Shown here piece by piece: positions 1 to 8,829 of a stretch of 38,717 nucleotides of DNA; within the stretch, counting starts at the first letter, position 1, and every line of letters starts with the position of its first letter. Position numbers and translations under genes: made by a program. This DNA comes from Polynucleobacter meluiroseus (GTDB lineage: Bacteria; Pseudomonadota; Gammaproteobacteria; Burkholderiales; Burkholderiaceae). The notes beneath the pieces were generated by a model. It saw only the letters and a list, made by a program, of their open reading frames with translations, ran no database searches and had not been told where the DNA came from. The stretch is taken from positions 1 through 38,717 of the forward strand of contig CAMEXM010000012.1 in the NCBI GenBank assembly GCA_945947155.1, read 5' to 3'.

Positions 1-953
1 TAACCCAAGTGATCCATCATCATAGAGGCGCTCCAAATTTGGCCGATCGGGTTGGCAATCATCTTGCCAAAGATATCGGGTGCAGATCCATGCACAGGCT
101 CAAACAGCGATGGAAATAATCCTTCGGGATTAATACTGCCGGATGGCGCTACTGCAATGGTGCCGGTACAGGCAGGGCCTAAATCAGACAGAATATCGCC
201 AAACAAATTACTGGCCACGACGACATCGAAGCGGTCTGGGTTCATCACAAACTGTGCTGTCAAGATATCAATGTGGTACTTATCGCTTTTAACATTCGGG
301 TACTTTTTGGCCATTGCCTCAACCCGCTCATCCCAATACGGCATCGTGATCGCAATACCGTTCGACTTGGTTGCAGACGTCAGGTGTTTTTTATCTCGGC
401 TCTGGGCTAAGTCATAAGCAAACTTCAGGATACGATCAACTCCGTGGCGTGTAAAAACGGATTCTTGCAAGACAAATTCCCGATCCGTATCGGGGAACAT
501 TTTTCCGCCCACGCTAGAGTACTCGCCTTCGGTATTTTCGCGTACGACAAAGAAATCAATGTCACCGGGTTTGCGATTCGCGAGTGGGCAAGGCACACCC
601 GGCAGTAAGCGGACGGGGCGTAAATTGACGTACTGATCAAAGCCGCGGCGGAACTGAATCAAGCTACCCCAGAGCGATACATGGTCTGGAAGTACATCTG
701 GCATGCCAACGGCGCCAAAGAAAATGGCATCGTATTGCATTAGGGTATCAAACCAATCGTCCGGCATCATCTTGCCGTGCTTGAGGTAGTAATCGCAACT
801 TGCAAAGTCGAAGTGATCAAACTGCATCGGAATACCCAATTTTCTGCTGACCGCCTCCAAGGCGCGCAGTCCCTCGGGCATCACTTCTTTGCCGATACCA
901 TCTCCTGGAATGATGGCAATTTTGGGATTCTGAACTATTTTCTGTGCTTTCAT
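1..953 (-). CDS. ttuC: Tartrate dehydrogenase / D-malate dehydrogenase (decarboxylating), 3'-truncated by window edge
   Basis: My reading of the minus strand from the ATG at 953 gives about 317 residues (MKAQKIVQNPKIAIIPGDGIGKEV...) with no stop before the window edge. The ORF track omits it because it is open. It belongs to the isopropylmalate/isocitrate dehydrogenase family: an N-terminal IPGDGIG nucleotide-proximal motif, a VVRENTEGEYS segment that binds the substrate carboxylate, the ATKSNG stretch, the metal-binding region around SNLFGDILSDLG, and a C-terminal FEPVHGSAPDI motif. VRENTEGEYS with a KMFPDTDREF insert fits the TtuC/DmlA branch (oxidative decarboxylation of tartrate or D-malate with NAD+) rather than LeuB. 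Members are about 360 residues, so some 40 are missing. It is a soluble cytoplasmic enzyme. No clear Shine-Dalgarno precedes the ATG. Exact substrate is inferred; a LeuB-like role is the alternative. Confidence 0.85.
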   Translation of the reverse strand, partial: MKAQKIVQNPKIAIIPGDGIGKEVMPEGLRALEAVSRKLGIPMQFDHFDFASCDYYLKHGKMMPDDWFDTLMQYDAIFFGAVGMPDVLPDHVSLWGSLIQFRRGFDQYVNLRPVRLLPGVPCPLANRKPGDIDFFVVRENTEGEYSSVGGKMFPDTDREFVLQESVFTRHGVDRILKFAYDLAQSRDKKHLTSATKSNGIAITMPYWDERVEAMAKKYPNVKSDKYHIDILTAQFVMNPDRFDVVVASNLFGDILSDLGPACTGTIAVAPSGSINPEGLFPSLFEPVHGSAPDIFGKMIANPIGQIWSASMMMDHLG

Positions 954-1049
954 GGCGGGCTTTGTGAGGGGGAGTTAGACGGAGTGCAGGGCAGCACATT
1001 GATTGGGGTTATTTTACAAGCCTTGCTGTGGAGGAATAGGCTAATGCCA

Positions 1050-1715
1050 CTAACTGATGGCTCGCCGAATCGCATCCCGCCCCGGCTTACCCTCGGCAAT
1101 CGAGTCTGAGTCGGCATTCGGGGTGTTTTCAATCGTTTCGAGCACAGCCTCCTGCATGCGGATATTGTCCTTAGGGCAGATCGGCGCGCCGTAACTGGCC
1201 CAACGCTTCAGTAAGGTCACCTCGTAACCGCACTGCCCGCACTTGGCTTTATTGCGACTGGCATTGCTTGGTCGTGGAGGCGGAAAGGCAATCGCCTGAT
1301 GGGGGTATGGCCCCAGTTCCTGACCAATCATCATCAACCGTACTACCAAGGCCTCGCTGGCGTGGGCCATGCGTGCAGGGCCCTCTAAGCCCAATGCCTG
1401 GGCTATCCCCTTGAAATCCTCGCCGTGGCCGCTAAAACAGTCGTCCACCGCATGGCAGAGCTCATGAACCAAGGTGTCTAGCAACTGAACCGGCTCATCC
1501 AACTTGGGGGAAATAAAAATCTCATTCACGCCATCGCCTGAGCGCTCGCGAGGCCAGCACTGACCCAAGGTAGTACGCGGACTGCTAGAAGCCGGAAAGC
1601 CGCAGGACACGCGAACCGGCGGAATCGCATACCCCGCCTTTGAAAATATCGGCTCAAGGCGTCGAACCGCCTCTTGTAACCAGGCTTCGCGGTTGATGTT
1701 GTGGGGAATGGCCAT
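1050..1715 (-). CDS. SprT-like family zinc protein (putative metallopeptidase)
   Basis: 221 residues from the ATG at 1715. The ORF track starts 53 codons earlier, but that extension runs past the divergent amidase start and looks non-coding (FLSPLFFTF), while the family-like part begins at MAIPHNINREAW. It has a HELCH zinc-site motif at residues 84-88 (HExxH-type), a possible third ligand in SGHGEDF (His97), and a C-terminal zinc-ribbon-like CGQC (159-162) with a later Cys180. A clear fourth ribbon cysteine is not visible. SprT/Spartan-like proteins are predicted proteases; the bacterial members are poorly characterised. It lies 96 bp upstream of the dehydrogenase on the same strand and is divergent from the amidase. 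The start is uncertain because neither candidate has a strong ribosome binding site. Confidence 0.8.
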   Translation of the reverse strand: MAIPHNINREAWLQEAVRRLEPIFSKAGYAIPPVRVSCGFPASSSPRTTLGQCWPRERSGDGVNEIFISPKLDEPVQLLDTLVHELCHAVDDCFSGHGEDFKGIAQALGLEGPARMAHASEALVVRLMMIGQELGPYPHQAIAFPPPRPSNASRNKAKCGQCGYEVTLLKRWASYGAPICPKDNIRMQEAVLETIENTPNADSDSIAEGKPGRDAIRRAIS

Positions 1716-1799
1716 AAAAGTGAAAAAAAGGGGGGATAAAAAAACAGGGGTGAACTGAGCTGAATTGCGATCATACGCCAGCGCCATTAGAATATACGC

Positions 1800-3110
1800 A
1801 TGAAAGATCTTGAAAGCCTCAGCGCATCCGATGCCGCCCTCGCCCTTGCCCAAGGAAAGATAAAGGCAGAGCATTTGGTCTTGGCGTGTTTAGACCGTAT
1901 TGGGCAACGCGAACCCACCATCAAGGCATGGGTAAGCCTTGGCAAAGAAAATGCCATCGTACGTGCACGGCAGCTCGACCGCGGAGCATCGACCGGTCTT
2001 TTGCATGGGTTACCCATTGGCGCCAAAGACCTCTTTGATACCTACGACCTGCCCACGACCTATGGCTCGCCCATCTACAACAAGCACCAACCGACGACGG
2101 ACGCAGTCTCGATTGCCTTGATGCGCAAAGCGGGTGGCATTATTTTGGGCAAAACCGTGACAACGGAATTTGCAACCTTTAAGAGCGGCCCCACTGCCAA
2201 CCCCCACAACACCGCCCATACTCCCGGCGGCTCCTCCAGTGGCTCTGCTGCTGCCGTAGCCGACTTTATGGTTCCCTTGGCTACCGGCACCCAAACGGCC
2301 GCATCCATCATTCGTCCTGCGAGCTTTTGTGGTGTGATTGGCTATAAGCCGAGCTATGGCAAAGTCAGTATTGCAGGCGTTAAAAGCCTCTCGATTTCAT
2401 TGGATACCATGGGCTGTTTTGGCAGAACCGTAAGCGATGTTGCCTTAGGCGTAGCAGCGATGAGCGGCGATCACCATTTGGCCACGATCGATACGCTGCA
2501 TCACAAACCACGCATTGCGCTTGCGAATACAGTGCATTGGCCCTTGGCGCAAAAAGAAACCCATACCGCAATGGCTTTAGCTCGCTTTGCCGCAAATACC
2601 ATCAGCCACCATGGCATTACCGAAGCAAGCTTGCCCGCCTTGTTTGACGGCTTAGCCGCCGCACAAGGCCGCATCATGACTTCAGAAATGTCCCGGAGTT
2701 TGCTATTTGAGCGGATGCATTACCCCAAGCTACTCAGCAGCCTGATAACGGCGCAACTCATAGATGGTGCCGCTTTACCCTATGAAGCCTACACCGCCGA
2801 TTTAATTTATGTTGCGCAAGCGCGGCAAGCGATGGATCAGTTTTTTACAGACTGCGCTGATGTCATCATTACCCCAAGCGCTATCGGCGAGGCTCCTGCT
2901 ACCAAGTCCCATACTGGCGATCCCATTTTTTGCCGCTCGTGGTCGGCATTGGGATATCCCTGTATCAATATCAATGTCAGCACAGGACCAAATCATATGC
3001 CGGTAGGAGTGCAACTGGTTGCAGGACTTGGACGCGACCGCTTATTACTCAGCACCGCAAAGGCATTTGTAGGGGCGCTAGCTGACCCCGCTTCGCGCGC
3101 CCAAGCCTAA
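1800..3110 (+). CDS. Amidase-signature family hydrolase
   Basis: 436 residues with the amidase-signature Ser-cisSer-Lys triad visible: Lys76 in LPIGAKDLFD, the glycine/serine loop TPGGSSSGSAAA with cis-Ser145, and the nucleophile Ser169 in GTQTAASIIRPAS. The spacing of 24 residues between the two serines equals that in GatA. It is shorter than GatA (about 480) and lacks the gatCB neighbours, so it is probably a stand-alone amidase acting on a small amide rather than the glutamyl-tRNA amidotransferase subunit. No signal peptide or membrane segment is seen, so it is likely cytoplasmic. The gene converges on the downstream flavin oxidoreductase and overlaps its 3' end by 4 bp. The substrate cannot be told from sequence. 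Confidence 0.88.
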   Translation: MKDLESLSASDAALALAQGKIKAEHLVLACLDRIGQREPTIKAWVSLGKENAIVRARQLDRGASTGLLHGLPIGAKDLFDTYDLPTTYGSPIYNKHQPTTDAVSIALMRKAGGIILGKTVTTEFATFKSGPTANPHNTAHTPGGSSSGSAAAVADFMVPLATGTQTAASIIRPASFCGVIGYKPSYGKVSIAGVKSLSISLDTMGCFGRTVSDVALGVAAMSGDHHLATIDTLHHKPRIALANTVHWPLAQKETHTAMALARFAANTISHHGITEASLPALFDGLAAAQGRIMTSEMSRSLLFERMHYPKLLSSLITAQLIDGAALPYEAYTADLIYVAQARQAMDQFFTDCADVIITPSAIGEAPATKSHTGDPIFCRSWSALGYPCININVSTGPNHMPVGVQLVAGLGRDRLLLSTAKAFVGALADPASRAQA

Positions 3111-4228
3111 CGCTGACCAATACGCACAGCACCAAATACCGCCTGTGCTTCCGCAGGTAAACACCGCCAGTACTGCTCGCTAGCATGCACTTCGCCTTTA
3201 AGGGCTGCTGCTGCTTCCCAGGCCCAGCGCGGCTTATATAGAAACGCCCTAGCGAGAGCGATCAGATCAGCATCGCCCCGCTCCAAAATGGCCTCTGCTT
3301 GCTGCGGACTGGTAATTAATCCCACGGCAATGGTAGGCAAGCCAGCATGCGCTTTGATTGCTTTCGCAAAAGGCACTTGGTAGTCCGGTCCAATGGCAAT
3401 TTGTTGTTGGCGTGAAATACCGCCCGATGAGACGTGAATAAAATTAGCACCTGCTGCCTTTAAGCGAGCGGCAAACTCGCTTGACTCTTCGGCGGTCCAG
3501 CCGCCATCCATCCAATCCGAAGCCGAAAGACGCAAGCCCAACACCCCCGAATACGCCGCGCGAACGGCTTTAAACAGTTCCAGCGGAAAGCGAATGCGAT
3601 TCTCAAAAGAGCCGCCATATTCATCGCTGCGTTGGTTTGCAATCGGCGATAAAAACTGGTGCAGCAAATACCCGTGAGCAGAGTGCAACTCCACCCCGTC
3701 GATACCAATCCGATCAGCGCGCATGGCTGCAGCTACAAATGCATCGATCATCGCCTGCAGTTCGTCTGCGCTCATGGAATGCGGAGTACGTTCATTGGGT
3801 AGCTGCGGAATCTCCGATGGGCCACAGATAGCCCAGCCGCCCTGATCCTCTGCCAGTAACTGACCACCCTCCCAGGGGGTTGCACTCGATGCCTTGCGAC
3901 CAGCGTGCGAGAGCTGGATAAAAACAGGCAATGCTGGTGCTAAGGCACGCGCTCGGTATAACTTATCTTTTAAGGCTGCCTCCGTCGCGTCATCCCATAA
4001 GCCCAGGCAGGCTGGGGTGATTCGCCCTTGGGCCGTAACGGCAGTCGCCTCAATAATGAATAACCCTGCGCCGCTATTGAGTAGATTGCCCCAATGCATC
4101 AGGTGCCAATCCATGGCGCGACCATCCACTGCGGAATACTGGCACATTGGCGCTACCACGATGCGGTTTGCCAGGGTCAAATCACTCCTGGGGGATGCTA
4201 GGGTATAAGAGGAAAAGAGCAGACTCAT
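3107..4228 (-). CDS. NADH:flavin oxidoreductase / old yellow enzyme family (YqjM/XenA-like)
   Basis: 373 residues, the usual length for the family. An FMN-binding TIM barrel is indicated by VAPMCQYSA near the N-terminus. Cys29 and Tyr31 correspond to the Cys26/Tyr28 pair typical of the thermophilic-like YqjM/XenA class. HSAHGYLLHQFLSP holds the substrate-binding His182 and His185, followed by the conserved SDEYGGSFENR and an FMN-phosphate region (ADLIALARAFL). Such ene-reductases reduce activated C=C bonds with NAD(P)H; the physiological substrate is unknown. The start at 4228 is preceded by AAAGG at about 8 nt. It is convergent with the amidase (4 bp overlap) and divergent from mmsA, with a 190 bp intergenic region between them. 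Confidence 0.9.
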   Translation of the reverse strand: MSLLFSSYTLASPRSDLTLANRIVVAPMCQYSAVDGRAMDWHLMHWGNLLNSGAGLFIIEATAVTAQGRITPACLGLWDDATEAALKDKLYRARALAPALPVFIQLSHAGRKASSATPWEGGQLLAEDQGGWAICGPSEIPQLPNERTPHSMSADELQAMIDAFVAAAMRADRIGIDGVELHSAHGYLLHQFLSPIANQRSDEYGGSFENRIRFPLELFKAVRAAYSGVLGLRLSASDWMDGGWTAEESSEFAARLKAAGANFIHVSSGGISRQQQIAIGPDYQVPFAKAIKAHAGLPTIAVGLITSPQQAEAILERGDADLIALARAFLYKPRWAWEAAAALKGEVHASEQYWRCLPAEAQAVFGAVRIGQR

Positions 4229-4418
4229 TGAAAAAACCTTTTATAGAGGAATATTGAGGAATACAGCTGAACATAGGCGATAGCGATAGAATAATGGGAT
4301 TCAGGATCAATCCGGCACATCGCGGGACCAAACCCCCGATTTGCCGCATAAACCAAGGTATTTCCCCGAAATTAGCCACCAAACCTCATTTAGCTCCAGT
4401 CCACCAGCAGAAAGCCCT

Positions 4419-5945
4419 ATGACAAGCAATAAAACCCCCCCATTTAATTCCAAAGACGATATTGCGCACTTTGTTGGCGGCGCTCTGCACCTGCCCAGTA
4501 ATTCTCGCTTTGGCGATGTGTACCACCCTGCCAGCGGCCAAGTTGCCCGGCGTGTTGCGCTCGCCAGCAAGGGTGATGTCAACGAGGCTGTTGCCTCAGC
4601 TAAAGCAGCCTTTCCGGCCTGGGCGGATACGCCGCCCCTGCGCCGTGCGCGCATTCTATTTAAGTATTTAGAGCTACTGAACCAACACCGCGATGAATTG
4701 GCCGCCATCATCACTGCTGAGCACGGTAAAGTCTTTACAGATGCGCAAGGCGAAGTAACGCGCGGCATTGAGATTGTGGAATTTGCGACTGGCATTCCGG
4801 AGTTACTCAAAGGCGACTATAGCGAGCAAGTCTCTACCGACATTGATAACTGGATCATGCGACAGCCCTTGGGCGTAGTTGCAGGCATTACGCCGTTTAA
4901 CTTCCCAGTAATGGTGCCGATGTGGATGTTCCCGGTAGCCATTGCTTGCGGTAATACCTTCATTTTAAAACCCAGCCCAACCGATCCATCTGCTTCACTC
5001 TTGATGGCTAAATTACTCACTGAGGCTGACCTCCCCAAAGGTGTTTTTAACGTCGTTCAGGGAGACAAAGAAGCGGTGGATGCCTTAATTGAAAATCCCG
5101 ATGTCAAGGCGATTAGCTTTGTTGGCTCGACCCCAATCGCTAACTACATCTACGAGCGCGGGGCACACTTTGGTAAACGGGTGCAAGCCCTCGGAGGCGC
5201 CAAGAATCACATGGTAGTGATGCCCGATGCCGATATTGATAAAGCCGTTGATGCCCTCGTTGGCGCAGCCTATGGCTCTGCCGGTGAGCGCTGTATGGCG
5301 ATCTCGGTGGCTGTTTTAGTAGGCGATGCCGCCGAAAAAATCATGCCTAAACTGATTGAGCGTGCCCGTACCTTGAAGATTAAAAATGGCATGGAGCTCG
5401 ATGCAGAAATGGGTCCGATTGTGACCCGGGCTGCCCTCGATCGAATTACCGGCTACATTGATAAAGGCGTTGCTGCGGGTGCAAAGCTATTGGTTGATGG
5501 CCGCGGTTTTACGGTGCCGGGATCAGATAAGGGATTTTGGTTGGGTGGTACGTTGTTTGATGGCGTTACCCCCGATATGCAAATTTACCTTGAAGAGATT
5601 TTTGGACCCGTTCTCTCTTGCGTACGTGTTGCCAATTTTGCAGAAGCGCTGGATTTAGTTAATACCCATGAATTTGGTAATGGCGTTGCCTGCTTTACCA
5701 GCGATGGCAATATTGCCCGTGAATTTGCTCGCCGCGTTCAAGTGGGTATGGTCGGCATTAATGTACCGATTCCGGTGCCCATGGCTTGGCATGGCTTTGG
5801 TGGCTGGAAGCGCTCGCTCTTTGGCGATATGAATGCCTACGGCAAAGAAGGCGTGCGTTTTTATACCAAACAAAAGAGTGTGATGCAGCGCTGGCCAGAG
5901 AGCATTGCTAAGGGCGCCGAGTTTGTAATGCCCACGTCCAAGTAA
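4419..5945 (+). CDS. mmsA: CoA-acylating methylmalonate-semialdehyde dehydrogenase
   Basis: 508 residues from the ATG at 4419 ([10 protein letters not shown]). The ORF-track start at 4341 adds 26 residues of non-family sequence. The aldehyde dehydrogenase fold is shown by [27 protein letters not shown] and the catalytic loop [10 protein letters not shown] with nucleophile Cys292. GGAKNH replaces the usual ELGGK, so the general-base glutamate of hydrolytic ALDHs is absent, as expected for the CoA-dependent MMSDH class, which releases the product to coenzyme A. Its known role is converting (methyl)malonate semialdehyde to propionyl-CoA/acetyl-CoA in valine, beta-alanine or inositol breakdown. 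It is followed by a strong hairpin terminator. No other valine-catabolic gene is adjacent, so pathway assignment is inferred. Confidence 0.92.
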   Translation: MTSNKTPPFNSKDDIAHFVGGALHLPSNSRFGDVYHPASGQVARRVALASKGDVNEAVASAKAAFPAWADTPPLRRARILFKYLELLNQHRDELAAIITAEHGKVFTDAQGEVTRGIEIVEFATGIPELLKGDYSEQVSTDIDNWIMRQPLGVVAGITPFNFPVMVPMWMFPVAIACGNTFILKPSPTDPSASLLMAKLLTEADLPKGVFNVVQGDKEAVDALIENPDVKAISFVGSTPIANYIYERGAHFGKRVQALGGAKNHMVVMPDADIDKAVDALVGAAYGSAGERCMAISVAVLVGDAAEKIMPKLIERARTLKIKNGMELDAEMGPIVTRAALDRITGYIDKGVAAGAKLLVDGRGFTVPGSDKGFWLGGTLFDGVTPDMQIYLEEIFGPVLSCVRVANFAEALDLVNTHEFGNGVACFTSDGNIAREFARRVQVGMVGINVPIPVPMAWHGFGGWKRSLFGDMNAYGKEGVRFYTKQKSVMQRWPESIAKGAEFVMPTSK

Positions 5946-5993
5946 TTCTTTAGCAAGGTGCTGCCGACTCCAGCGCTTAGGCAGTCCTGAATC

Positions 5994-6026
5994 AAAAATA
6001 GCAACCTTCGGGTTGCTATTTTCTTT
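5994..6026. terminator. Bidirectional intrinsic terminator between mmsA and DUF1178 gene
   Basis: AATAGCAACC and GGTTGCTATT form a 10-bp perfect stem capped by the very stable C(TTCG)G tetraloop, extended by A-T pairs. On the plus strand it is followed by TTTTCTTT (end of mmsA); on the minus strand the arm runs into TATTTTTG (end of the nuo/Nudix/DUF1178 unit). The location between two convergent genes fits a shared terminator. Confidence 0.9.
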
Positions 6027-6081
6027 GGTACGTTCTTTATTGGTTCTACTGATTTTTAGCGAGGCAACACGGGTGCAGGAT

Positions 6082-6600
6082 TTACTGTAGGGTGTTTTTT
6101 AAGAGTGGTATGACTGGCAAAGACAGGACTTCGATTCCTTCTTCACGCAATGACTCCGCCTCATCTGCAGTAGTCTGTCCCCGAATGCTGCGCTCGGGCG
6201 ACTCTTTGTAATGAATCTTGCGAGCCTCTTCTGTAAATCCAGAACCCACGTCCTCCGAACGATTCATAAGTTCACGCACCCCGTTTAAAAATGCGGCCTG
6301 TACATGGGCTTGCAATTGGCTATGGTCTGTGCGCGTGATTGCGGCCACTTCATTCTGGTTTGGCTGATTTTCCGCAGGACTTACCTTGGTGAGTGCTACG
6401 GCCTCACTCCTCTGGCCTTCATCCTCTTTGGCGTGTGACTTCGCGATGTGAGGCGCCGATGGCATCCGCGTAATCGCAGTACTGTTGCATAAAGGACAGG
6501 CAAGCATGCCAATGGCCTGCTGGGTGAGGCAATCTTCCTCAGAAGCAAACCATCCCTCAAAGCGGTGATCAAAGGAACAGGATAGGTTATAGACTTTCAT
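6082..6600 (-). CDS. DUF1178 family protein
   Basis: 172 residues beginning MKVYNLSCSFDHRFEGWFAS, the family's characteristic N-terminus. C8 plus a CPLC pair (about residues 35-38) suggest a small zinc-ribbon-like unit at the N-terminal half. The middle is low-complexity and polar; the C-terminal part (GSGFTEEARKIHY, then a SIRGQTT segment) matches the conserved block of this family as I recall it. No signal peptide or membrane span. Function is unknown. It lies 40 bp downstream of the Nudix gene on the same strand, is probably the last gene of the nuo transcript, and ends before the bidirectional terminator. Confidence 0.8.
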   Translation of the reverse strand: MKVYNLSCSFDHRFEGWFASEEDCLTQQAIGMLACPLCNSTAITRMPSAPHIAKSHAKEDEGQRSEAVALTKVSPAENQPNQNEVAAITRTDHSQLQAHVQAAFLNGVRELMNRSEDVGSGFTEEARKIHYKESPERSIRGQTTADEAESLREEGIEVLSLPVIPLLKNTLQ

Positions 6601-6640
6601 ACCATGTAGGTGGGGGCAAAACTGCTAAATTCAATACAGC

Positions 6641-7267
6641 TTAGTTTAATGGTGTTTTAACACCAGCGACCGTGACGACTTGGGGCTTAATCAAACCCTG
6701 GCGGTAGCGGTCCAGCCAATAGGCTGAAATTGTGGTCTTGACGTCGGTGATGGCGCCCTCTTCTACCCAGGCCAGCAATTCCTCGAGGGATGCAGCGAAT
6801 ACATCCAAAAATTCCTCATCGTCAAGCTGACGCTGGCCTTTACTTAACCCCTCGGCTAAATAAATATCGATGAATTCGGTCGAATAGGAAATCACTGGGT
6901 GAATGCGCCGGATATAACTCCATTTTGTGGCGGTATACCCTGTCTCCTCTTGCAATTCGCGCTGAGCACACACAAGGGGATCCTCCCCCAAATCCAATTT
7001 ACCCGCCGGAATTTCCATACATACCCGCGCAACGGGATAGCGGTACTGGCGCTCCAGCAAAACACGTCCATCGTCCAGTAGCGCAAGAATCGCCACCGCA
7101 CCGGGATGCGTGAGGTACTCACGCACTGCTTCGCCGCCATCGGGCAAGCGAACAGTATCGCGTTTCATGTTTAAAAAAATACCACCATAGAGATCGCGGC
7201 TTTCAAGGCACTCTTCTTTCAGATGCGCGTCGCCTTGCGGTAGGTGGTGCAATGATTTTTCAGTCAT
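6641..7267 (-). CDS. Nudix hydrolase, ADP-ribose pyrophosphatase-like
   Basis: 208 residues from the ATG at 7267 (MTEKSLHHLP), chosen because GGAG lies about 9 nt upstream and because the longer ORF (7354) would run into nuoN. A full Nudix box is present: G89, E95, RE at 103-104, EE at 107-108 and G110 (GKLDLGEDPL...RELQEETGY). The preceding block IPAGKLD and the length fit the NudF/ADP-ribose diphosphatase type, which hydrolyses ADP-ribose to AMP and ribose-5-phosphate. The gene follows nuoN after 47 bp on the same strand, so it is probably cotranscribed with complex I. A link to NAD(H)-derived nucleotides is attractive but inferred. Confidence 0.85.
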   Translation of the reverse strand: MTEKSLHHLPQGDAHLKEECLESRDLYGGIFLNMKRDTVRLPDGGEAVREYLTHPGAVAILALLDDGRVLLERQYRYPVARVCMEIPAGKLDLGEDPLVCAQRELQEETGYTATKWSYIRRIHPVISYSTEFIDIYLAEGLSKGQRQLDDEEFLDVFAASLEELLAWVEEGAITDVKTTISAYWLDRYRQGLIKPQVVTVAGVKTPLN

Positions 7268-7314
7268 CAAGAGCGCTCCATAAAAAATCCAGCTAATTAG
7301 CTGGGTTGGGGGTG

Positions 7315-8814
7315 TTAACCGCCAAGCAAGGTGTTTCGCATGACATCCAAACACAAGGCCATTAAAGCACCTGGAAAGATGCCCAAAACCAGAATGGCAA
7401 TGCTATTGAGGCCCAATATGCCACGCGAGATACCAGAACCAGTAATCTCATGTTCGCGCAGTGGTGCATCAAAATACATCACCTTCACAACCCGCAAGTA
7501 ATAAAAGGCGCCGACCAAGGATGCCATTACGGCAATCACGGCCAAGGCGGTGTACTCTGCATCAACCAAGGCTTCTAGCACCGATAATTTGGCGGCAAAG
7601 CCAACCGTCGGCGGTATACCGGCCAAGGAGAACATCATCACCAGACCCATGAATGCAAACCACGGATGCTTTTTATTCAAGCCCTTTAGGCTATCGAGGG
7701 TCTCGCAGTCATAACCTTTTTTCGATAGCAGCATTAACAATCCAAAGCTAGCCAAGGTTGTCAAGGTATACGTCACTGCATAAAACAGCGCCGCACTATA
7801 AGCATGGTCATCGAATACCGACAACATACCGAGCAAGACAAATCCCATTTGGGCAATCGCTGAATACGCCAACATGCGCTTGACGTTGGTTTGCGCAATT
7901 GCCGTCACATTACCAATCACCATCGACAATACCGCCAGCATGATGAGCATCGGCTGCCAATCGCTAAATAGCGGCAGCAAGGTATTGACTAGCAAACGAA
8001 AGAGTAAAGCAAATGCCGCTAATTTAGGCGCAGCCGCAATCAATAAGGTAACCGCAGTTGGAGCACCTTGATAAACGTCTGGCACCCACATGTGAAAAGG
8101 CACGACACCCAATTTAAATGCCAAGCCCGCCATAATAAAGACTAAGCCAAAAGCCATGATTAAGTGGTTAATCCGGGGATCCGCTACGGCTTTAAAAATC
8201 TCAATCAGATCGAGTGAGCCAGTCACGCCATAGAGCATCGACATGCCGTAGAGTAAAAAGCCGGATGCCAAGGCGCCCAGAATAAAGTACTTCATTGCCG
8301 CCTCAGTGCTCTGGGCATTGTCCTGCCGCATCGCAACCAATCCATAGGTTGATAGCGCCATCAGCTCTAGGCCGAGATACAGGGTGAGCAAGTTTGCACC
8401 TGAAATGAGAACGCACTGCCCTAGCAAGGCAAACAAGGCTAAAACCATGAAGTCAGGCCTAAACATGCCGCGATCTACTAAATACTGACGGGAATAGATC
8501 AAGCTGATGAGTAGCGCAAAGCAGGAAGCGGACTTCAATAGGTTTGCCAAGGGATCTGCTTGGAATAAACCCATCATGGCGTAGATTGGCAAGTCAGGAA
8601 TACGCAAAGCGAATACCGTTCCAATCACCAGCAAGAGCAGCAGCGCGCCGTTATATACCAAGTTGGCACCGCGCGGCGTATCAAATACCTCACGCACCAT
8701 ACCATCGGCCGCTAGGGGTGTTTCTTTTACAAAAGCACTCAATACCAGCAATAAGCAGGCCGACAGCAGTATTACTAGCTCGGGTAAAAGAACAATGAGG
8801 TCAAGGATTTCCAT
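7315..8814 (-). CDS. nuoN: NADH-quinone oxidoreductase subunit N
   Basis: 499 residues, almost entirely hydrophobic with about 14 predicted membrane helices. This is one of three antiporter-like proton-pumping subunits of complex I. The helix-breaking region [23 protein letters not shown] carries the conserved lysine of the Mrp-type fold, and [15 protein letters not shown] is the second conserved lysine helix. It is the last nuo gene, starting 15 bp after nuoM. The ATG at 8814 begins [16 protein letters not shown], a normal NuoN start. Inner membrane. No anomalies seen. Confidence 0.97.
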   Translation of the reverse strand: MEILDLIVLLPELVILLSACLLLVLSAFVKETPLAADGMVREVFDTPRGANLVYNGALLLLLVIGTVFALRIPDLPIYAMMGLFQADPLANLLKSASCFALLISLIYSRQYLVDRGMFRPDFMVLALFALLGQCVLISGANLLTLYLGLELMALSTYGLVAMRQDNAQSTEAAMKYFILGALASGFLLYGMSMLYGVTGSLDLIEIFKAVADPRINHLIMAFGLVFIMAGLAFKLGVVPFHMWVPDVYQGAPTAVTLLIAAAPKLAAFALLFRLLVNTLLPLFSDWQPMLIMLAVLSMVIGNVTAIAQTNVKRMLAYSAIAQMGFVLLGMLSVFDDHAYSAALFYAVTYTLTTLASFGLLMLLSKKGYDCETLDSLKGLNKKHPWFAFMGLVMMFSLAGIPPTVGFAAKLSVLEALVDAEYTALAVIAVMASLVGAFYYLRVVKVMYFDAPLREHEITGSGISRGILGLNSIAILVLGIFPGALMALCLDVMRNTLLGG

Positions 8815-8829
8815 ATTCTTATCTCGGCT

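Noticed and set aside
4229-4418. mmsA promoter
   Set aside because: TTGAGG and TAGAAT are present but the distance (about 26 bp) is wrong.
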